A stretch of DNA of 64,000 bases from Gammaproteobacteria bacterium (lineage in GTDB: Bacteria > Pseudomonadota > Gammaproteobacteria > Eutrophobiales > Eutrophobiaceae), in contig QKIY01000028.1 in the NCBI GenBank assembly GCA_003250975.1, forward strand, positions 1 through 64,000, read 5' to 3'. The notes below the pieces were generated by a model. That model made no database searches. It worked only from the letters and a program-made list of their open reading frames with translations, and had not been told where the DNA came from. Below, in pieces: positions 29,605 through 39,570 of the stretch. How positions within the stretch are numbered: position 1 is the first letter of the stretch; each line of letters begins with the position of its first letter. The position numbers and the translations under genes were made by a program.

Positions 29605-31722
29605 CTATATGCGAAGATTTTCTTTTAAAATCTTCGGGGTCACGAAAATCAGTAACTCGGATTTTGTGCGTTCCTCCGAAGTACGCTTGAACAGGAATCC
29701 AAGATAAGGCAGGTCGCCAAAAAACGGGATGCGGTCTGATCCGTAATTCGCCGTTTGAGAGTAGACACCACCAAGGACTACAGTCTCGCCATTATCCACC
29801 AGCACCTGAGTGCTGACACTCTTGGTGTCGATAGGCGGCACACCGAGGACATCCGGTGAACCACGGGTATCCTGATTAACAACGAGGTCCAGCATCACCC
29901 TGTCATCCGGGGTAATCTGTGGAGTAACCTCGAGTGAAAGAACTGCTTCCTTAAAGGCTACTGATGTAGCACCGCTGGATGAGGCTTCCTGATAGGGAAT
30001 TTCCACACCGGATTTAATTTCGGCCTTGCGCTGATTGGCCGTTATCACCTTCGGACTCGCGATATCTTCACCTCGGCCTTCTGCGAGTGCTGCCGACAAC
30101 TCAAGTTGCAGGAGATATGAACCAATTACGCCATAGGCCAGCCCGAATGCACCAAATGCATTGGTCACGGGCAACGAAACCATCAAGTTTTCCTCGTCTC
30201 CAGTTACGAATGATGTCCCATTGCCAAAGTCGGTTATACCGGGGAGACCACCGCCCAATGTTCCGAAGGCTGAATTGGAACCGCCAAGCTCTGCAGCCTG
30301 CCCATCAAGGCGGGTGGACTTACTGTATCCAAACCGTACGCCCAGGTCCTTGGCAAAGCTCTCGTCGGCATTGACGATGCGAGATTCGATGAGCACTTGA
30401 CGCACGGGAATGTCAAGTTTCTCCACCATATCACGGACGCTGGCCAGGCTTTCAGCAACGTCCTGTATAATCAGTGTATTGGTTCGTTCGTCTATGGTGA
30501 CACTGCCCCGGCCTGACAAAAGGTTATTTTCTTTGGCTTTAATCAGGTTAGCCAGTTCACTGGCCTTGGCATAATTGACCTGCACAAAATCAGTTTCCAG
30601 GGGTGCCAGCTCTTCTTTCTGACGGGACGCCTCAAGCTCGAGTTTTTCCCTGGCAGCGATCTCGCCCACGGGTGCAATACTTATCACGTTCCCTTCCTTT
30701 CTCATACCAAGGCCCTTTGATTTCAGAATAATATCCAGTGCCTGGTCCCAGGGGACATTCTTCAACCTGAGTGTCACATTTCCGGTTACGCTGTCACTTG
30801 CCACCATATTCAGCCCAGTGAAGTCTGCGATCAACTGCAGCACAGCCCTGACCTCGATATCCTGGAAATTGAGTGAAAGCCGCTCACCAGTGTACCCAAA
30901 TTTATCTTTCTTCTTGGCTTCCTGCTCTTTCTTGGACAATGGCTTGAATTCAATAGTGAGTTGTTCGTCCGACTGGTAAGCAAGGTAATCGTATTCAGCC
31001 GTGGTCGTGGTAATTACCATATGCGCACCATTGGCTGTCGGCATGGTATCAATTTCCCTGACAGGTGTTGCGAAATCTATGACATCAAGTCGCCGGTTCA
31101 ATTCATCCGGCAGATTGGTACCCTGGAAATCCACGACCACGTTTCCTGCCTGTTTATCAAGGTTTACTGCAACCGATGGATCAGAAAGTGTGACCAGAAT
31201 TCTGCCTTCGCCACCTACGCCCCGGCGGAAATCGATATTTTCAATACTGGCGCCTGATTTGAGTCCTACAGGGGCCCTGCTGACTGTCGCCACACTGCTG
31301 CTTGTTGGCGCGACATCACCACCTTCACTACCAGAAGCCAGCGTCAGAACGACCTTGTCTCCCTGAACTTCCATTTCATATCCGACTGGATTAGTAAGAT
31401 TCAACACCACCCGGGTGCGACCAGCGGCCTCAACAGAGGAAACACTGTGTGCCGGGCCGATTCCGATGGTCTTGTTTTTTTCAGTTATATTGAGACTTGT
31501 ATCAGGAAAATCCAGGACAATCCTAGCAGGGTTATCTATGGTAAAATTCAGCGGTTCAGCCTCCAGGGGCTCAGACAGTTTAATTTCCAGTTTCACCCCG
31601 TCACCGGGCAAAGATGAATAACTGATGTCATCCAGGGTAGCGGCTGATGCCGATGCCTGCAAAAGCACACCAAGACATCCCATGAATATTATTGAACCTA
31701 TGCGGTTTAACCATTTGGTCAT
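29605..31722 (-). CDS. pilQ: type IV pilus secretin PilQ
   Basis: Outer-membrane secretin through which the type IV pilus is extruded, about 705 residues. It has a signal peptide (MTKWLNRIG to ASASA), two AMIN domains (about 28-250) that bind peptidoglycan, an STN/N0 domain (about 275-350), an N1 domain, and the secretin barrel (about 440-700). The barrel contains the conserved VPPIDTKSVSTQVLVDNGETVVLGG and ends at LLIFVTPKIL. The start at 31722 has AGGA nine bases upstream; the longer frame adds 19 polar residues. Last gene of pilMNOPQ. Confidence 0.95.
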   Translation of the reverse strand: MTKWLNRIGSIIFMGCLGVLLQASASAATLDDISYSSLPGDGVKLEIKLSEPLEAEPLNFTIDNPARIVLDFPDTSLNITEKNKTIGIGPAHSVSSVEAAGRTRVVLNLTNPVGYEMEVQGDKVVLTLASGSEGGDVAPTSSSVATVSRAPVGLKSGASIENIDFRRGVGGEGRILVTLSDPSVAVNLDKQAGNVVVDFQGTNLPDELNRRLDVIDFATPVREIDTMPTANGAHMVITTTTAEYDYLAYQSDEQLTIEFKPLSKKEQEAKKKDKFGYTGERLSLNFQDIEVRAVLQLIADFTGLNMVASDSVTGNVTLRLKNVPWDQALDIILKSKGLGMRKEGNVISIAPVGEIAAREKLELEASRQKEELAPLETDFVQVNYAKASELANLIKAKENNLLSGRGSVTIDERTNTLIIQDVAESLASVRDMVEKLDIPVRQVLIESRIVNADESFAKDLGVRFGYSKSTRLDGQAAELGGSNSAFGTLGGGLPGITDFGNGTSFVTGDEENLMVSLPVTNAFGAFGLAYGVIGSYLLQLELSAALAEGRGEDIASPKVITANQRKAEIKSGVEIPYQEASSSGATSVAFKEAVLSLEVTPQITPDDRVMLDLVVNQDTRGSPDVLGVPPIDTKSVSTQVLVDNGETVVLGGVYSQTANYGSDRIPFFGDLPYLGFLFKRTSEERTKSELLIFVTPKILKENLRI

Positions 31723-31791
31723 GTCCGTCATCCTTCTATGTATTTGATGGTATGGTTTGGTTTTACTCATGATAGCCACCCCTAAAACAGG

Positions 31792-32355
31792 TTATTCTTC
31801 CACCAACGCAATGGCGGCTGGTCGTTCTTCCCAACGGCCATCGTTGTTTTTGATAATTTCACGCAACTCAATTCTGTCTTCATAGATATTGAGGATCTTG
31901 CCTATATTTCTGCCCAAATAATTTCCGACCTTTACACGATGTACTGTGCCATCCGGATCACGGATAATTCCCCACAGGTCCTCGGAATTTTCCAGAGTGC
32001 CCACCATACGCAGACTATCAAGTTCGTAGGCTTCTAGTTCCTCACGATTCCTATATTTAATCTCTCTTTCCATTGCCTCGGTCAGACCTAGATCTTCATC
32101 TGGCTGACCCTGATCTACTATCTTCTTTTCATAAAACAACTGGAAGGGATCACGTGCGTCTTCTTTGCCTGACTGGTAAGCATAGGCTTCATATGGTTTG
32201 ATTGCGGGAAGAGGAGGGATACGCCCTCCTGGCCGTGCCATGATCTGCTCGACCTCCTTCTCAAGGTCCGTCATGTCGCTGGTCACGCAACCTGAGAATA
32301 GAAAAATGAGAACCAGTAGCGGGGCCCACTTAATTGTGATTCCTGATCGACTCAT
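31792..32355 (-). CDS. pilP: type IV pilus assembly lipoprotein PilP
   Basis: 187-residue inner-membrane lipoprotein linking PilN/PilO to the PilQ secretin. The signal peptide has lipobox FSGC. A flexible proline-containing linker follows, then the compact beta domain (about 100-175) with the family feature GTVHRVKVGNYLGRNIGKI. The start ATG at 32355 has GAGG nine bases upstream; the frame overlaps the pilO end by a few bases if extended to 32370. Second to last gene of the pil operon. Confidence 0.92.
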   Translation of the reverse strand: MSRSGITIKWAPLLVLIFLFSGCVTSDMTDLEKEVEQIMARPGGRIPPLPAIKPYEAYAYQSGKEDARDPFQLFYEKKIVDQGQPDEDLGLTEAMEREIKYRNREELEAYELDSLRMVGTLENSEDLWGIIRDPDGTVHRVKVGNYLGRNIGKILNIYEDRIELREIIKNNDGRWEERPAAIALVEE

Positions 32356-32366
32356 CACGCCCACCC

Positions 32367-33017
32367 TCACTTTTTCTTCCTCGTGGCTTTACGCTTCTTG
32401 CTCTTGGATTCTTCCTCAAATTCTTCTTCATCAAGCGCACGATATGTCTTGGCAATGGCCTCCATTTTCAGTACATCGCTTGGTGCATCTTTTCCACCAC
32501 CTTTTCTGCTTATATCAATATCGTGTGTGGTCACGATACGGGGCAATGCTGCAACACCGCTAATGAATTCTCCAAATTGATGATACCCTCCAATTACACT
32601 GATCTTGATTGGTAATTCTGCATAAAATTCGGAAGGACGCTCTTTCTCGGGTTTAAATAATTCGAACTCAAGGCCGGCAGCTAGCCCGGTTTGTGAGATG
32701 TCAACGAGAAGACCGGCGACCTCTGTCTTGTTAGGCAACTGCCTCAGCATGTCACCGAATGATTGCTGGATTTCCTGCATCTGTATCTTTAGTGCATCCA
32801 GATTCGCCGCTTTTCTTTGTTTTGTCTCAAGACTCTGCATGAGTTCAGTTTCTTTATTTTCTTCCCTTGCCAGCGTATCTCTCTGATTTTGTATGTCGAA
32901 ATACCATCCAGCTCCAACTATAGCGGCCATCAGTAACAAGGCAGCAGCTGCCTTGACGGGAGCGGGCCATTCGCCGACATTCTCAAGTGTAAGATTATTG
33001 AGGTCGTCAAGCGTCAT
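32367..33017 (-). CDS. pilO: type IV pilus inner-membrane protein PilO
   Basis: 216 residues with one membrane helix (about 22-40), a coiled-coil segment (about 45-90) and a ferredoxin-like periplasmic domain (about 100-190). A very basic tail (about 200-216, rich in Lys) ends the protein, which is unusual for a periplasmic C terminus. Overlaps pilN by four bases. It forms the alignment complex with PilM, PilN and PilP. Confidence 0.93.
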   Translation of the reverse strand: MTLDDLNNLTLENVGEWPAPVKAAAALLLMAAIVGAGWYFDIQNQRDTLAREENKETELMQSLETKQRKAANLDALKIQMQEIQQSFGDMLRQLPNKTEVAGLLVDISQTGLAAGLEFELFKPEKERPSEFYAELPIKISVIGGYHQFGEFISGVAALPRIVTTHDIDISRKGGGKDAPSDVLKMEAIAKTYRALDEEEFEEESKSKKRKATRKKK

Positions 33018-33583
33018 GATCTGTCCTCCTCATCTTCACCTAATGGAACGACCTGGCTGAAACGTAAGGTGAAGTTACTGATGCGCTGTCCTTTATTATC
33101 CTTGGCTTGAATGATGTCCAGCTCCGGATCTTTCAACCATTCGGAGCTTTCAAGATTCCGCATAAAAGACGATACTCTCGCATTAGACTGTGCCACGCCT
33201 TCAATGGTAATTTTGGTTTTTTTCTGGGAGACCTTGTTGACGCTGACTCCTTCGGGCAGACTTCTTACCAGCTCATCAAATAATCGCACAATAAGCGGCC
33301 TGTTACCCTGTAATAATTCAATTGCGCGCATCCTAGCCAGCAATCTTTGCTTTTCCTTTTCGAGACGCTTAATTTCTTCAATCTTCTTGTCCAGTAACTC
33401 AATCTGAGACGTTATATACTGGTTACGGTTTTGTTGATATTCAATCAAGAGATTGTGATAAAAATGAATTACGCCCCAGACTAACAGTGCAACAACCGCA
33501 CAAATCCCGAGCATAATCGCAAATTCCGTTTTCTGTTCCTTGCGTCTTTCATCACGCCAGGGTAGGAGATTAATCTTTGCCAT
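33014..33583 (-). CDS. pilN: type IV pilus inner-membrane protein PilN
   Basis: 189 residues that begin with the PilM-binding motif INLLPWRDERR (4-14), followed by one membrane helix (about 22-42), a coiled coil and a periplasmic domain. The one-base overlap with pilM and four-base overlap with pilO show coupled translation. Confidence 0.95.
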   Translation of the reverse strand: MAKINLLPWRDERRKEQKTEFAIMLGICAVVALLVWGVIHFYHNLLIEYQQNRNQYITSQIELLDKKIEEIKRLEKEKQRLLARMRAIELLQGNRPLIVRLFDELVRSLPEGVSVNKVSQKKTKITIEGVAQSNARVSSFMRNLESSEWLKDPELDIIQAKDNKGQRISNFTLRFSQVVPLGEDEEDRS

Positions 33584-34641
33584 CAGTCAAAACTCCTTAA
33601 CGACAGTCCGCAAGCAACCATCAATGCAGGCGAATCATTATGTAACGCCTGTTTGGGCACCCTGGATGAAATCGACATATTCTCGAACGGATTTGCAACA
33701 GTGGTAGGAACGCCAACAGCCGATTCAACAACTTCTGCAATGCCTGGTATGGAAGAGCATCCGCCTGCAAGTATCAGGTGATCTACGCTGGCAATCTGGC
33801 TGGAGGAGAAAAAGAATTGTTGTGCGCGACTTATCTGTTGTGCCATGGACTGCTTGAAGGGTTCCAGTACTTCTGGGTCGTAATTTTCTGGCAGTCCTCC
33901 CTGCTTTTTGGCCAACCCTGCTTCTTCATAAGATAGGCCATACCGTCTCTGAATTTCTTCGGTAAGCTGTGCTCCACCGAAATTTTGTTCCCTGGAATAA
34001 ATAATCTTGAAATCCTCGAGGACACTGTAGGTGGTAATAGCAGATCCCACGTCTGCAATAGCTATCGTTGATCCTTCACCAGCACCCAGATTATGTGACA
34101 TCAGGCCGATCGCGTTTTCCAGCGCGAATGCCTCAACATCGACTATCCTTGCCCTCAGTCCTCCAATTTCCAGTGCCGCCACCCTGACATCAATGTTTTC
34201 GCTTCGCGAGGCCGCCAACAGTACATCAACCTGGTCATCTGTTTTTTCCGAAGGCCCCAGTATTTCAAAATCAATATTCACTTCTTCTAAGGGGAAGGGG
34301 ATGTATTGGTCGGCCTCAAGGTTTATCTGGGTCTCCATATCACTATCGGACAGATTGGAGGGCATGGTAATAATCTTTGTGATTACGGCAGAACCGGCCA
34401 CCGCGACTGCCGCATCTTTCAGTTTAGTGCCAGATTTCTTGACCGCTCTGCCAATAGCCTCGCCAACGGCCTGTTCATCAGATATATTCTTATCAACGAC
34501 GGAATTTGCGGGAAGCGGTTCAACTGAGTAACTTTCGACGCGGTATTTGCCTGGACCACCGCCAAGTTCAAGCAACTTGATAGCGGTTGCACTGATATCA
34601 ATCCCCAATACGGGTGTAGACTTTCTCTTGAACGGTAGCAC
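33583..34641 (-). CDS. pilM: type IV pilus assembly actin-like ATPase PilM
   Basis: Cytoplasmic actin-fold protein of 352 residues that binds ATP and the PilN N terminus. Visible motifs are the first phosphate loop VLGIDISATAIKLLEL (about 12-27), the second around IADVGSAITTYSV and ILAGGCSSIPG near the C terminus. The start is GTG at 34641 with AAGGA six bases upstream. First gene of pilMNOPQ, divergent from the PBP1A gene with a 189-base AT-rich spacer. Confidence 0.95.
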   Translation of the reverse strand: MLPFKRKSTPVLGIDISATAIKLLELGGGPGKYRVESYSVEPLPANSVVDKNISDEQAVGEAIGRAVKKSGTKLKDAAVAVAGSAVITKIITMPSNLSDSDMETQINLEADQYIPFPLEEVNIDFEILGPSEKTDDQVDVLLAASRSENIDVRVAALEIGGLRARIVDVEAFALENAIGLMSHNLGAGEGSTIAIADVGSAITTYSVLEDFKIIYSREQNFGGAQLTEEIQRRYGLSYEEAGLAKKQGGLPENYDPEVLEPFKQSMAQQISRAQQFFFSSSQIASVDHLILAGGCSSIPGIAEVVESAVGVPTTVANPFENMSISSRVPKQALHNDSPALMVACGLSLRSFD

Positions 34642-34830
34642 TGTTTTTTCCTTTATGCGTCATGGCTTATATGCCATACGTGTATAAAAACATTAATACT
34701 TTGCCAACTATAGCCAAGTGAAATTTAAAAAACAAATAGTTTTTTCAATAACTTCATATAATTACACGAAAAAGTTAATTCTTTTTCCTAAACAATATAT
34801 ATTGGATAACCTCGACCCTGAAAGCACTAT
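34642..34830. promoter_or_regulatory. divergent pilM / mrcA promoter region
   Basis: AT-rich spacer between the divergent pil operon and the PBP1A gene. A perfect TATAAT at 34757-34762 on the plus strand is a good -10 candidate for mrcA, though no matching -35 hexamer is seen at the right distance. Promoters for both directions are expected here. Confidence 0.4.
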
Positions 34831-37242
34831 ATGTTGCGTTTAAGCTTCTATTTTTTACTAGCAATACTCCTTCTGGGCATTGTTTCAACACTTGGCCTGG
34901 CCTGGTTCATCGTTCCGCAGCTGCCTGATATCGAAACCCTCAAGGACGTCAGGATGCAGGTACCACTGAGGGTCTACAGCGCAGATCATTCCCTAATTGC
35001 GGAATTTGGTGAGCAACGCCGGATCCCGGTTACCCGTGAAGAGATACCGGAAAAGATGGTTCAGGCCATCCTAGCCTCGGAAGACGATCGTTTCTATGAA
35101 CACCCCGGCGTTGACTGGCAGGGAATCCTGAGAGCCGCTTTCCAGTTGGTAAAAACCGGTGAAAAGACACAGGGCGGTAGTACGATTACGATGCAGGTTG
35201 CACGAAATTTTTTCCTGAGCAGGGAAAAAACCTACCTTAGAAAGGTGAACGAAATATTTTTGTCATTCAAGATCGAAAGGGAATTAAGCAAGGATGAAAT
35301 TCTGACTCTTTACCTTAACAAAATATATCTTGGCCAGCGTGCCTATGGCATAGGTGCAGCAGCACAGGTGTATTATGGACTGCAAATTAACGAATTATCC
35401 CTCTCCCAGTTCGCCATGCTTGCTGGATTGCCCAAGGCACCTTCTACAACTAACCCGGTAAGCAATCCAGAACGTGCCCTAAAGCGCAGAAACTATGTAT
35501 TACTGCGCATGCTGGAAGAAGATTATATTACGGAAGACGAATACAAGGAGGCTATCGCTATCCCCGTATCTGCCAGCCTGCATAGTTCCCTGGTTGAGAT
35601 TGAGGCACCCTATGTTGCAGAGATGGTTCGCCAGCAGCTGCTGGAAGAGTACGGTGAAGAGGCTTATACCTCCGGTTTGACAGTGACAACGACCATACGT
35701 GATCGGAATCAGCTGGCCGCAAATAATGCCTTGCGCAAAGGTGTCCTCGCCTACGACGAGCGACACGGTTACCGGGGGCCTGAACACCACTTTGATCTCA
35801 GTGATGAAATGGATGAATCATCATGGAAAGAATTGCTCGAAAGCTTCCCTGTCCTTGGAGCACTCTATCCGGCGCTGGTTACAGAGGTTGGGGAACAAAG
35901 TGCCTCGGCTTTTCTTTTGAACATCGGCAAGGTAGATATCCCGTTTACAGGCATGATCTGGGCAAGAAAATACGTATCTGAAAATGTAATGGGGCCTGAG
36001 CCCAAAAAAGCCGGCGATATCCTCAAAATCGGTGATGTCATACGGCTGATTGAGGACGGGAATGGTCAGTGGAGGTTAAGCCAGTTACCAGACGTGGAAG
36101 CCGGGCTTGTCTCATTCAGGCCTAGTGACGGTGCGACACTGGCCCTCGTGGGTGGATTTGATTTTCTCAGGAGCAAATTCAACAGGGTTACACAGGCCTA
36201 TCGGCAACCCGGTTCAGGCTTTAAACCGTTTATTTATTCGGCTGCGCTTGATGCAGGTATGACGGCCGCTACGATTATAAATGATGCACCGGTGGTATTC
36301 GAAGACAGGGAGCTCGATGAGACCTGGCGCCCGGAAAATTACAGTCATAAAACCTATGGCCCGACACGACTTAGGGTAGCGCTTACCCATTCACGTAATC
36401 TCGTATCCATTCGTTTGTTACACAGTATTGGCGTGCCTTATGCGCTTGATTACATTTCCCGTTTTGGTTTCGATGTCAATCGCCTGCCAAAAAACCTGTC
36501 GCTGGCACTAGGCAGTGGTGCACTCACTCCCTGGCAACTTGCCAGAGGTTATGCTGTATTTGCGAACGGCGGATACCTGATTGAACCCTATTTTATTGAT
36601 CAGATTGAGTCACAGGATGGCGAACTGCTGTTTAAGGCAAACCCTATACTTGTATGTTCCGATTGCGAAGAATCACCAGCTGAAAGCGTTGCCAAGGTTG
36701 CTCCTAGCGAGGAAGAAAACAACGCTGAACAGGGGCAACCCGTCTACGCAAAGAGGGTTATTGATCCTGAAACGTTATGGATTATGAATTCGATGACGCA
36801 GGATGTCATTCAGCATGGTACAGGTCGACGCGCACTGGTACTCGGTCGCAAAGATCTATCCGGGAAAACCGGTACGACAAATGATCAGCGGGATGCCTGG
36901 TTCTCAGGATTTAATTCGGATGTGGTCGCCGTTACCTGGATCGGATTCGACAAGTTTCAACCCCTGGGTAATTCAGAAACCGGGGCAAGGGCCGCCCTTC
37001 CTATATGGGTAGAATACATGGCCACAGCCCTGAAAGGCCTACCGGAAAGACCGATGGAACGGCCGCCAGGGCTGGTATTTGCGAGAATCGACCCTGTCAC
37101 AGGGAATCTTGCTTCACCCGAAAGTACCGATGCGATTTTTGAGGTTTTCCGGTCGGGAAATGTGCCCGAAGAGGTTTCAGGCAATGTCTCAACAGACATC
37201 GATCAGGAAACAACTGCACCTGCCATTCAGGATCTGTTCTGA
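34831..37242 (+). CDS. mrcA: penicillin-binding protein 1A (bifunctional transglycosylase/transpeptidase)
   Basis: 803-residue inner-membrane peptidoglycan synthase. N-terminal anchor (about 5-25), then the GT51 domain with catalytic Glu in ASEDDRFYEHPGVDWQG (about 87-103) and GGSTITMQVARN. An OB-like insert follows, then the transpeptidase with SXXK nucleophile in GSGFKPF, SXN-type motif SRN and KTG in SGKTGTTND. Placement opposite pilMNOPQ is typical of gammaproteobacteria. The length is close to E. coli MrcA. Confidence 0.95.
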   Translation: MLRLSFYFLLAILLLGIVSTLGLAWFIVPQLPDIETLKDVRMQVPLRVYSADHSLIAEFGEQRRIPVTREEIPEKMVQAILASEDDRFYEHPGVDWQGILRAAFQLVKTGEKTQGGSTITMQVARNFFLSREKTYLRKVNEIFLSFKIERELSKDEILTLYLNKIYLGQRAYGIGAAAQVYYGLQINELSLSQFAMLAGLPKAPSTTNPVSNPERALKRRNYVLLRMLEEDYITEDEYKEAIAIPVSASLHSSLVEIEAPYVAEMVRQQLLEEYGEEAYTSGLTVTTTIRDRNQLAANNALRKGVLAYDERHGYRGPEHHFDLSDEMDESSWKELLESFPVLGALYPALVTEVGEQSASAFLLNIGKVDIPFTGMIWARKYVSENVMGPEPKKAGDILKIGDVIRLIEDGNGQWRLSQLPDVEAGLVSFRPSDGATLALVGGFDFLRSKFNRVTQAYRQPGSGFKPFIYSAALDAGMTAATIINDAPVVFEDRELDETWRPENYSHKTYGPTRLRVALTHSRNLVSIRLLHSIGVPYALDYISRFGFDVNRLPKNLSLALGSGALTPWQLARGYAVFANGGYLIEPYFIDQIESQDGELLFKANPILVCSDCEESPAESVAKVAPSEEENNAEQGQPVYAKRVIDPETLWIMNSMTQDVIQHGTGRRALVLGRKDLSGKTGTTNDQRDAWFSGFNSDVVAVTWIGFDKFQPLGNSETGARAALPIWVEYMATALKGLPERPMERPPGLVFARIDPVTGNLASPESTDAIFEVFRSGNVPEEVSGNVSTDIDQETTAPAIQDLF

Positions 37243-37289
37243 CTGTTCACTATTGAACATTCCTTAAAGCGATCCTGACATATACTGAT

Positions 37290-39497
37290 ATGCCCTCAGA
37301 ACGTTTTATCCTCAAGGTAATTATCAATACTCCGCTGCGCAAGACATTCGATTACCTCCCACACGCAAATATCAATAAATCACAGCTGGTTCCGGGCGTG
37401 CGCCTGCGTGTGCCTTTCGGCAGGTCCCGCGATGTTACAGGCATCCTCCTTCAGGTCAGTGACAAAAGTGAACTACCTCATGCAAAACTGAAACGAGTTA
37501 TTGCAATTCTCGACAAGACACCGGTTTTCCCCCGGCAACATCTAAGGTTCCTGCTTTGGGCATGCCAGTACTATCACCATCCTGTAGGCGATGTGGTTCT
37601 GGGAACGTTGCCAAGACTGGTGCGGGCAGGCGCCGCCTTGGAATTATCTACCTTAGATTACTGGCAACCTGTAAATTGTCCCAAATCCGATATAGCAAAG
37701 CTGCTAAAAAACTCACCCAAGCAAAGGGCCATTCTTGATTACCTGAGTAAAACCGGCAAACCTGTCTCGCCGGAAGATATAGGCGGGCATTTCAAAAACT
37801 GGCGGGGTCCTTTAGGGCAATTACAAAAAAAAGGCCTAGTCAGGAAAATTGCTCAAAATGAGTCTTTGGCCGGGACATCCGCCAGCCCCCCATTCGAATT
37901 AAATCAGGAGCAGAAACAAGCTGTTAAGACAATTATCACCTGCCTTGATGGCTATCATGCCTACCTGCTGAATGGCATTACAGGCAGTGGCAAGACCGAA
38001 GTCTATATACGGTGTATTCAGGAAGTAATAAGCAAGGATAGCCAAGTGCTCATCCTTCTACCCGAAATAGGATTGACCCCCCAATTCGTAGAGCATTTCA
38101 AGGCCAGACTGGGTATCAAGGTGGATGTTTTACACTCAGGTCTTACCGACAGGGAACGGTTGAATACTTGGTTACGTGCAAAAGAGGGGAGAAACAGTAT
38201 TGTTTTGGGGACGCGATCAGCCATCTGGACGCCATTTAAACGCCTAGGTCTTATCATCGTTGACGAAGAGCACGATCCGTCCTACAAACAACAGGAGGGG
38301 TTCAGGTACTCTGCCAGGGACCTGGCCCTGATAAAAGCACACCAGACGAGGATTCCGGTAATTCTTGGCACTGCAACACCGTCACTTGAATCAGCCTATA
38401 ACGTCACACTGGGGAAATATCATGAATTACATCTTCCGCAGAGGACCGGTAATGCACGCCTGCCAGAGATCCTCATCCAGGATATCCGCGGCGAAACCAT
38501 GCAGGATGCATTATCACCATTCTTGCTCAGGATTATTGGAGAAAATATCAAGAAAAACGAACAGACGCTGCTTTTCCTGAACAGGAGGGGTTATGCCCCT
38601 GTGTATATGTGCCATGAGTGCGGAAAGATGGTTCAATGCCCGCGCTGTGATATCCGGATGACCTATCACAAATCTGATAATCAACTTTCTTGCCATCATT
38701 GCGGCCATCAGCGACCCCTTCCCTCTCAATGCCCGGAATGTGGAAACCGTACTATGATTGAAATTGGCCACGGGACCCAGCGACTTACTGAAACACTGGA
38801 AAAATTCTTTCCGGAATCCAGGATTCTGCGGATCGACCGGGATTCAACCCGGCGCAAGGGCGCGATGCACTCCATGCTCAAAGATATTCAGGAAGGTAAG
38901 GTGGATATCCTTATCGGCACACAGATGCTTGCAAAAGGACACCATTTCCCCGGGGTTACACTGGTTGGGATTATTGATGCCGATCATGGTCTATTTAGCG
39001 CAGATTACCGTGCCAGCGAAAGGATGGGACAAATCATAATGCAGGTGAGCGGCCGGGCCGGGCGGGAAGAGAAACCGGGTAAGGTTATTATACAAACCCA
39101 CTTCCCTGAACATCCTTTGCTGAAGACATTACAGGCACACGATTATTCCGCGTTCAACTGCCTGTTGTTAAAGGAGCGTGAAGAAGCTGGCCTGCCTCCA
39201 TACTCCTTTCAGGCAATGGTCCGTGCCGAAGCAAATAAGCTGGAGCCTGTCAGGCGCTTCCTTACCGAGGCCAGGAACCAATTTCCGCACAAAGGCCACC
39301 CCTGTGAAGTCTTTGGTCCCTTTGTCCCCCCGATTGAAAAGCGTGCCGGCAAGTACCGGATGCAACTCTTGATACAGGCATGCAATCGGGTGCAACTTGG
39401 GAAGGTCCTGCAAGAATGGATCCTCGAGATCGAGAGGCTGCCAGCAAGCCGCAAAATCCGCTGGTCGCTGGATGTTGATCCACAGGAAATGATATAG
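37290..39497 (+). CDS. priA: primosomal replication helicase PriA
   Basis: Superfamily 2 DNA helicase of 735 residues that reloads the replisome at stalled forks. It has an N-terminal 3'-DNA-binding domain, Walker A GITGSGKTEVYI (about 230-241), DEEH box (about 325-328), and an eight-cysteine zinc module from CHECGKMVQCPRC to CPECGN (about 442-485). The helicase C domain contains QVSGRAGREEKPG, followed by the C-terminal PriA domain. An imperfect palindrome TGTTCA-N4-TGAACA (37244-37259) lies upstream of the start. Confidence 0.96.
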   Translation: MPSERFILKVIINTPLRKTFDYLPHANINKSQLVPGVRLRVPFGRSRDVTGILLQVSDKSELPHAKLKRVIAILDKTPVFPRQHLRFLLWACQYYHHPVGDVVLGTLPRLVRAGAALELSTLDYWQPVNCPKSDIAKLLKNSPKQRAILDYLSKTGKPVSPEDIGGHFKNWRGPLGQLQKKGLVRKIAQNESLAGTSASPPFELNQEQKQAVKTIITCLDGYHAYLLNGITGSGKTEVYIRCIQEVISKDSQVLILLPEIGLTPQFVEHFKARLGIKVDVLHSGLTDRERLNTWLRAKEGRNSIVLGTRSAIWTPFKRLGLIIVDEEHDPSYKQQEGFRYSARDLALIKAHQTRIPVILGTATPSLESAYNVTLGKYHELHLPQRTGNARLPEILIQDIRGETMQDALSPFLLRIIGENIKKNEQTLLFLNRRGYAPVYMCHECGKMVQCPRCDIRMTYHKSDNQLSCHHCGHQRPLPSQCPECGNRTMIEIGHGTQRLTETLEKFFPESRILRIDRDSTRRKGAMHSMLKDIQEGKVDILIGTQMLAKGHHFPGVTLVGIIDADHGLFSADYRASERMGQIIMQVSGRAGREEKPGKVIIQTHFPEHPLLKTLQAHDYSAFNCLLLKEREEAGLPPYSFQAMVRAEANKLEPVRRFLTEARNQFPHKGHPCEVFGPFVPPIEKRAGKYRMQLLIQACNRVQLGKVLQEWILEIERLPASRKIRWSLDVDPQEMI

Positions 39498-39570
39498 CAC
39501 TGTATATTTACATGGCACCTTTTAAGCGGGACTTTGTCATAATTTTATACAGACTCAAGAGGATGCTTAT

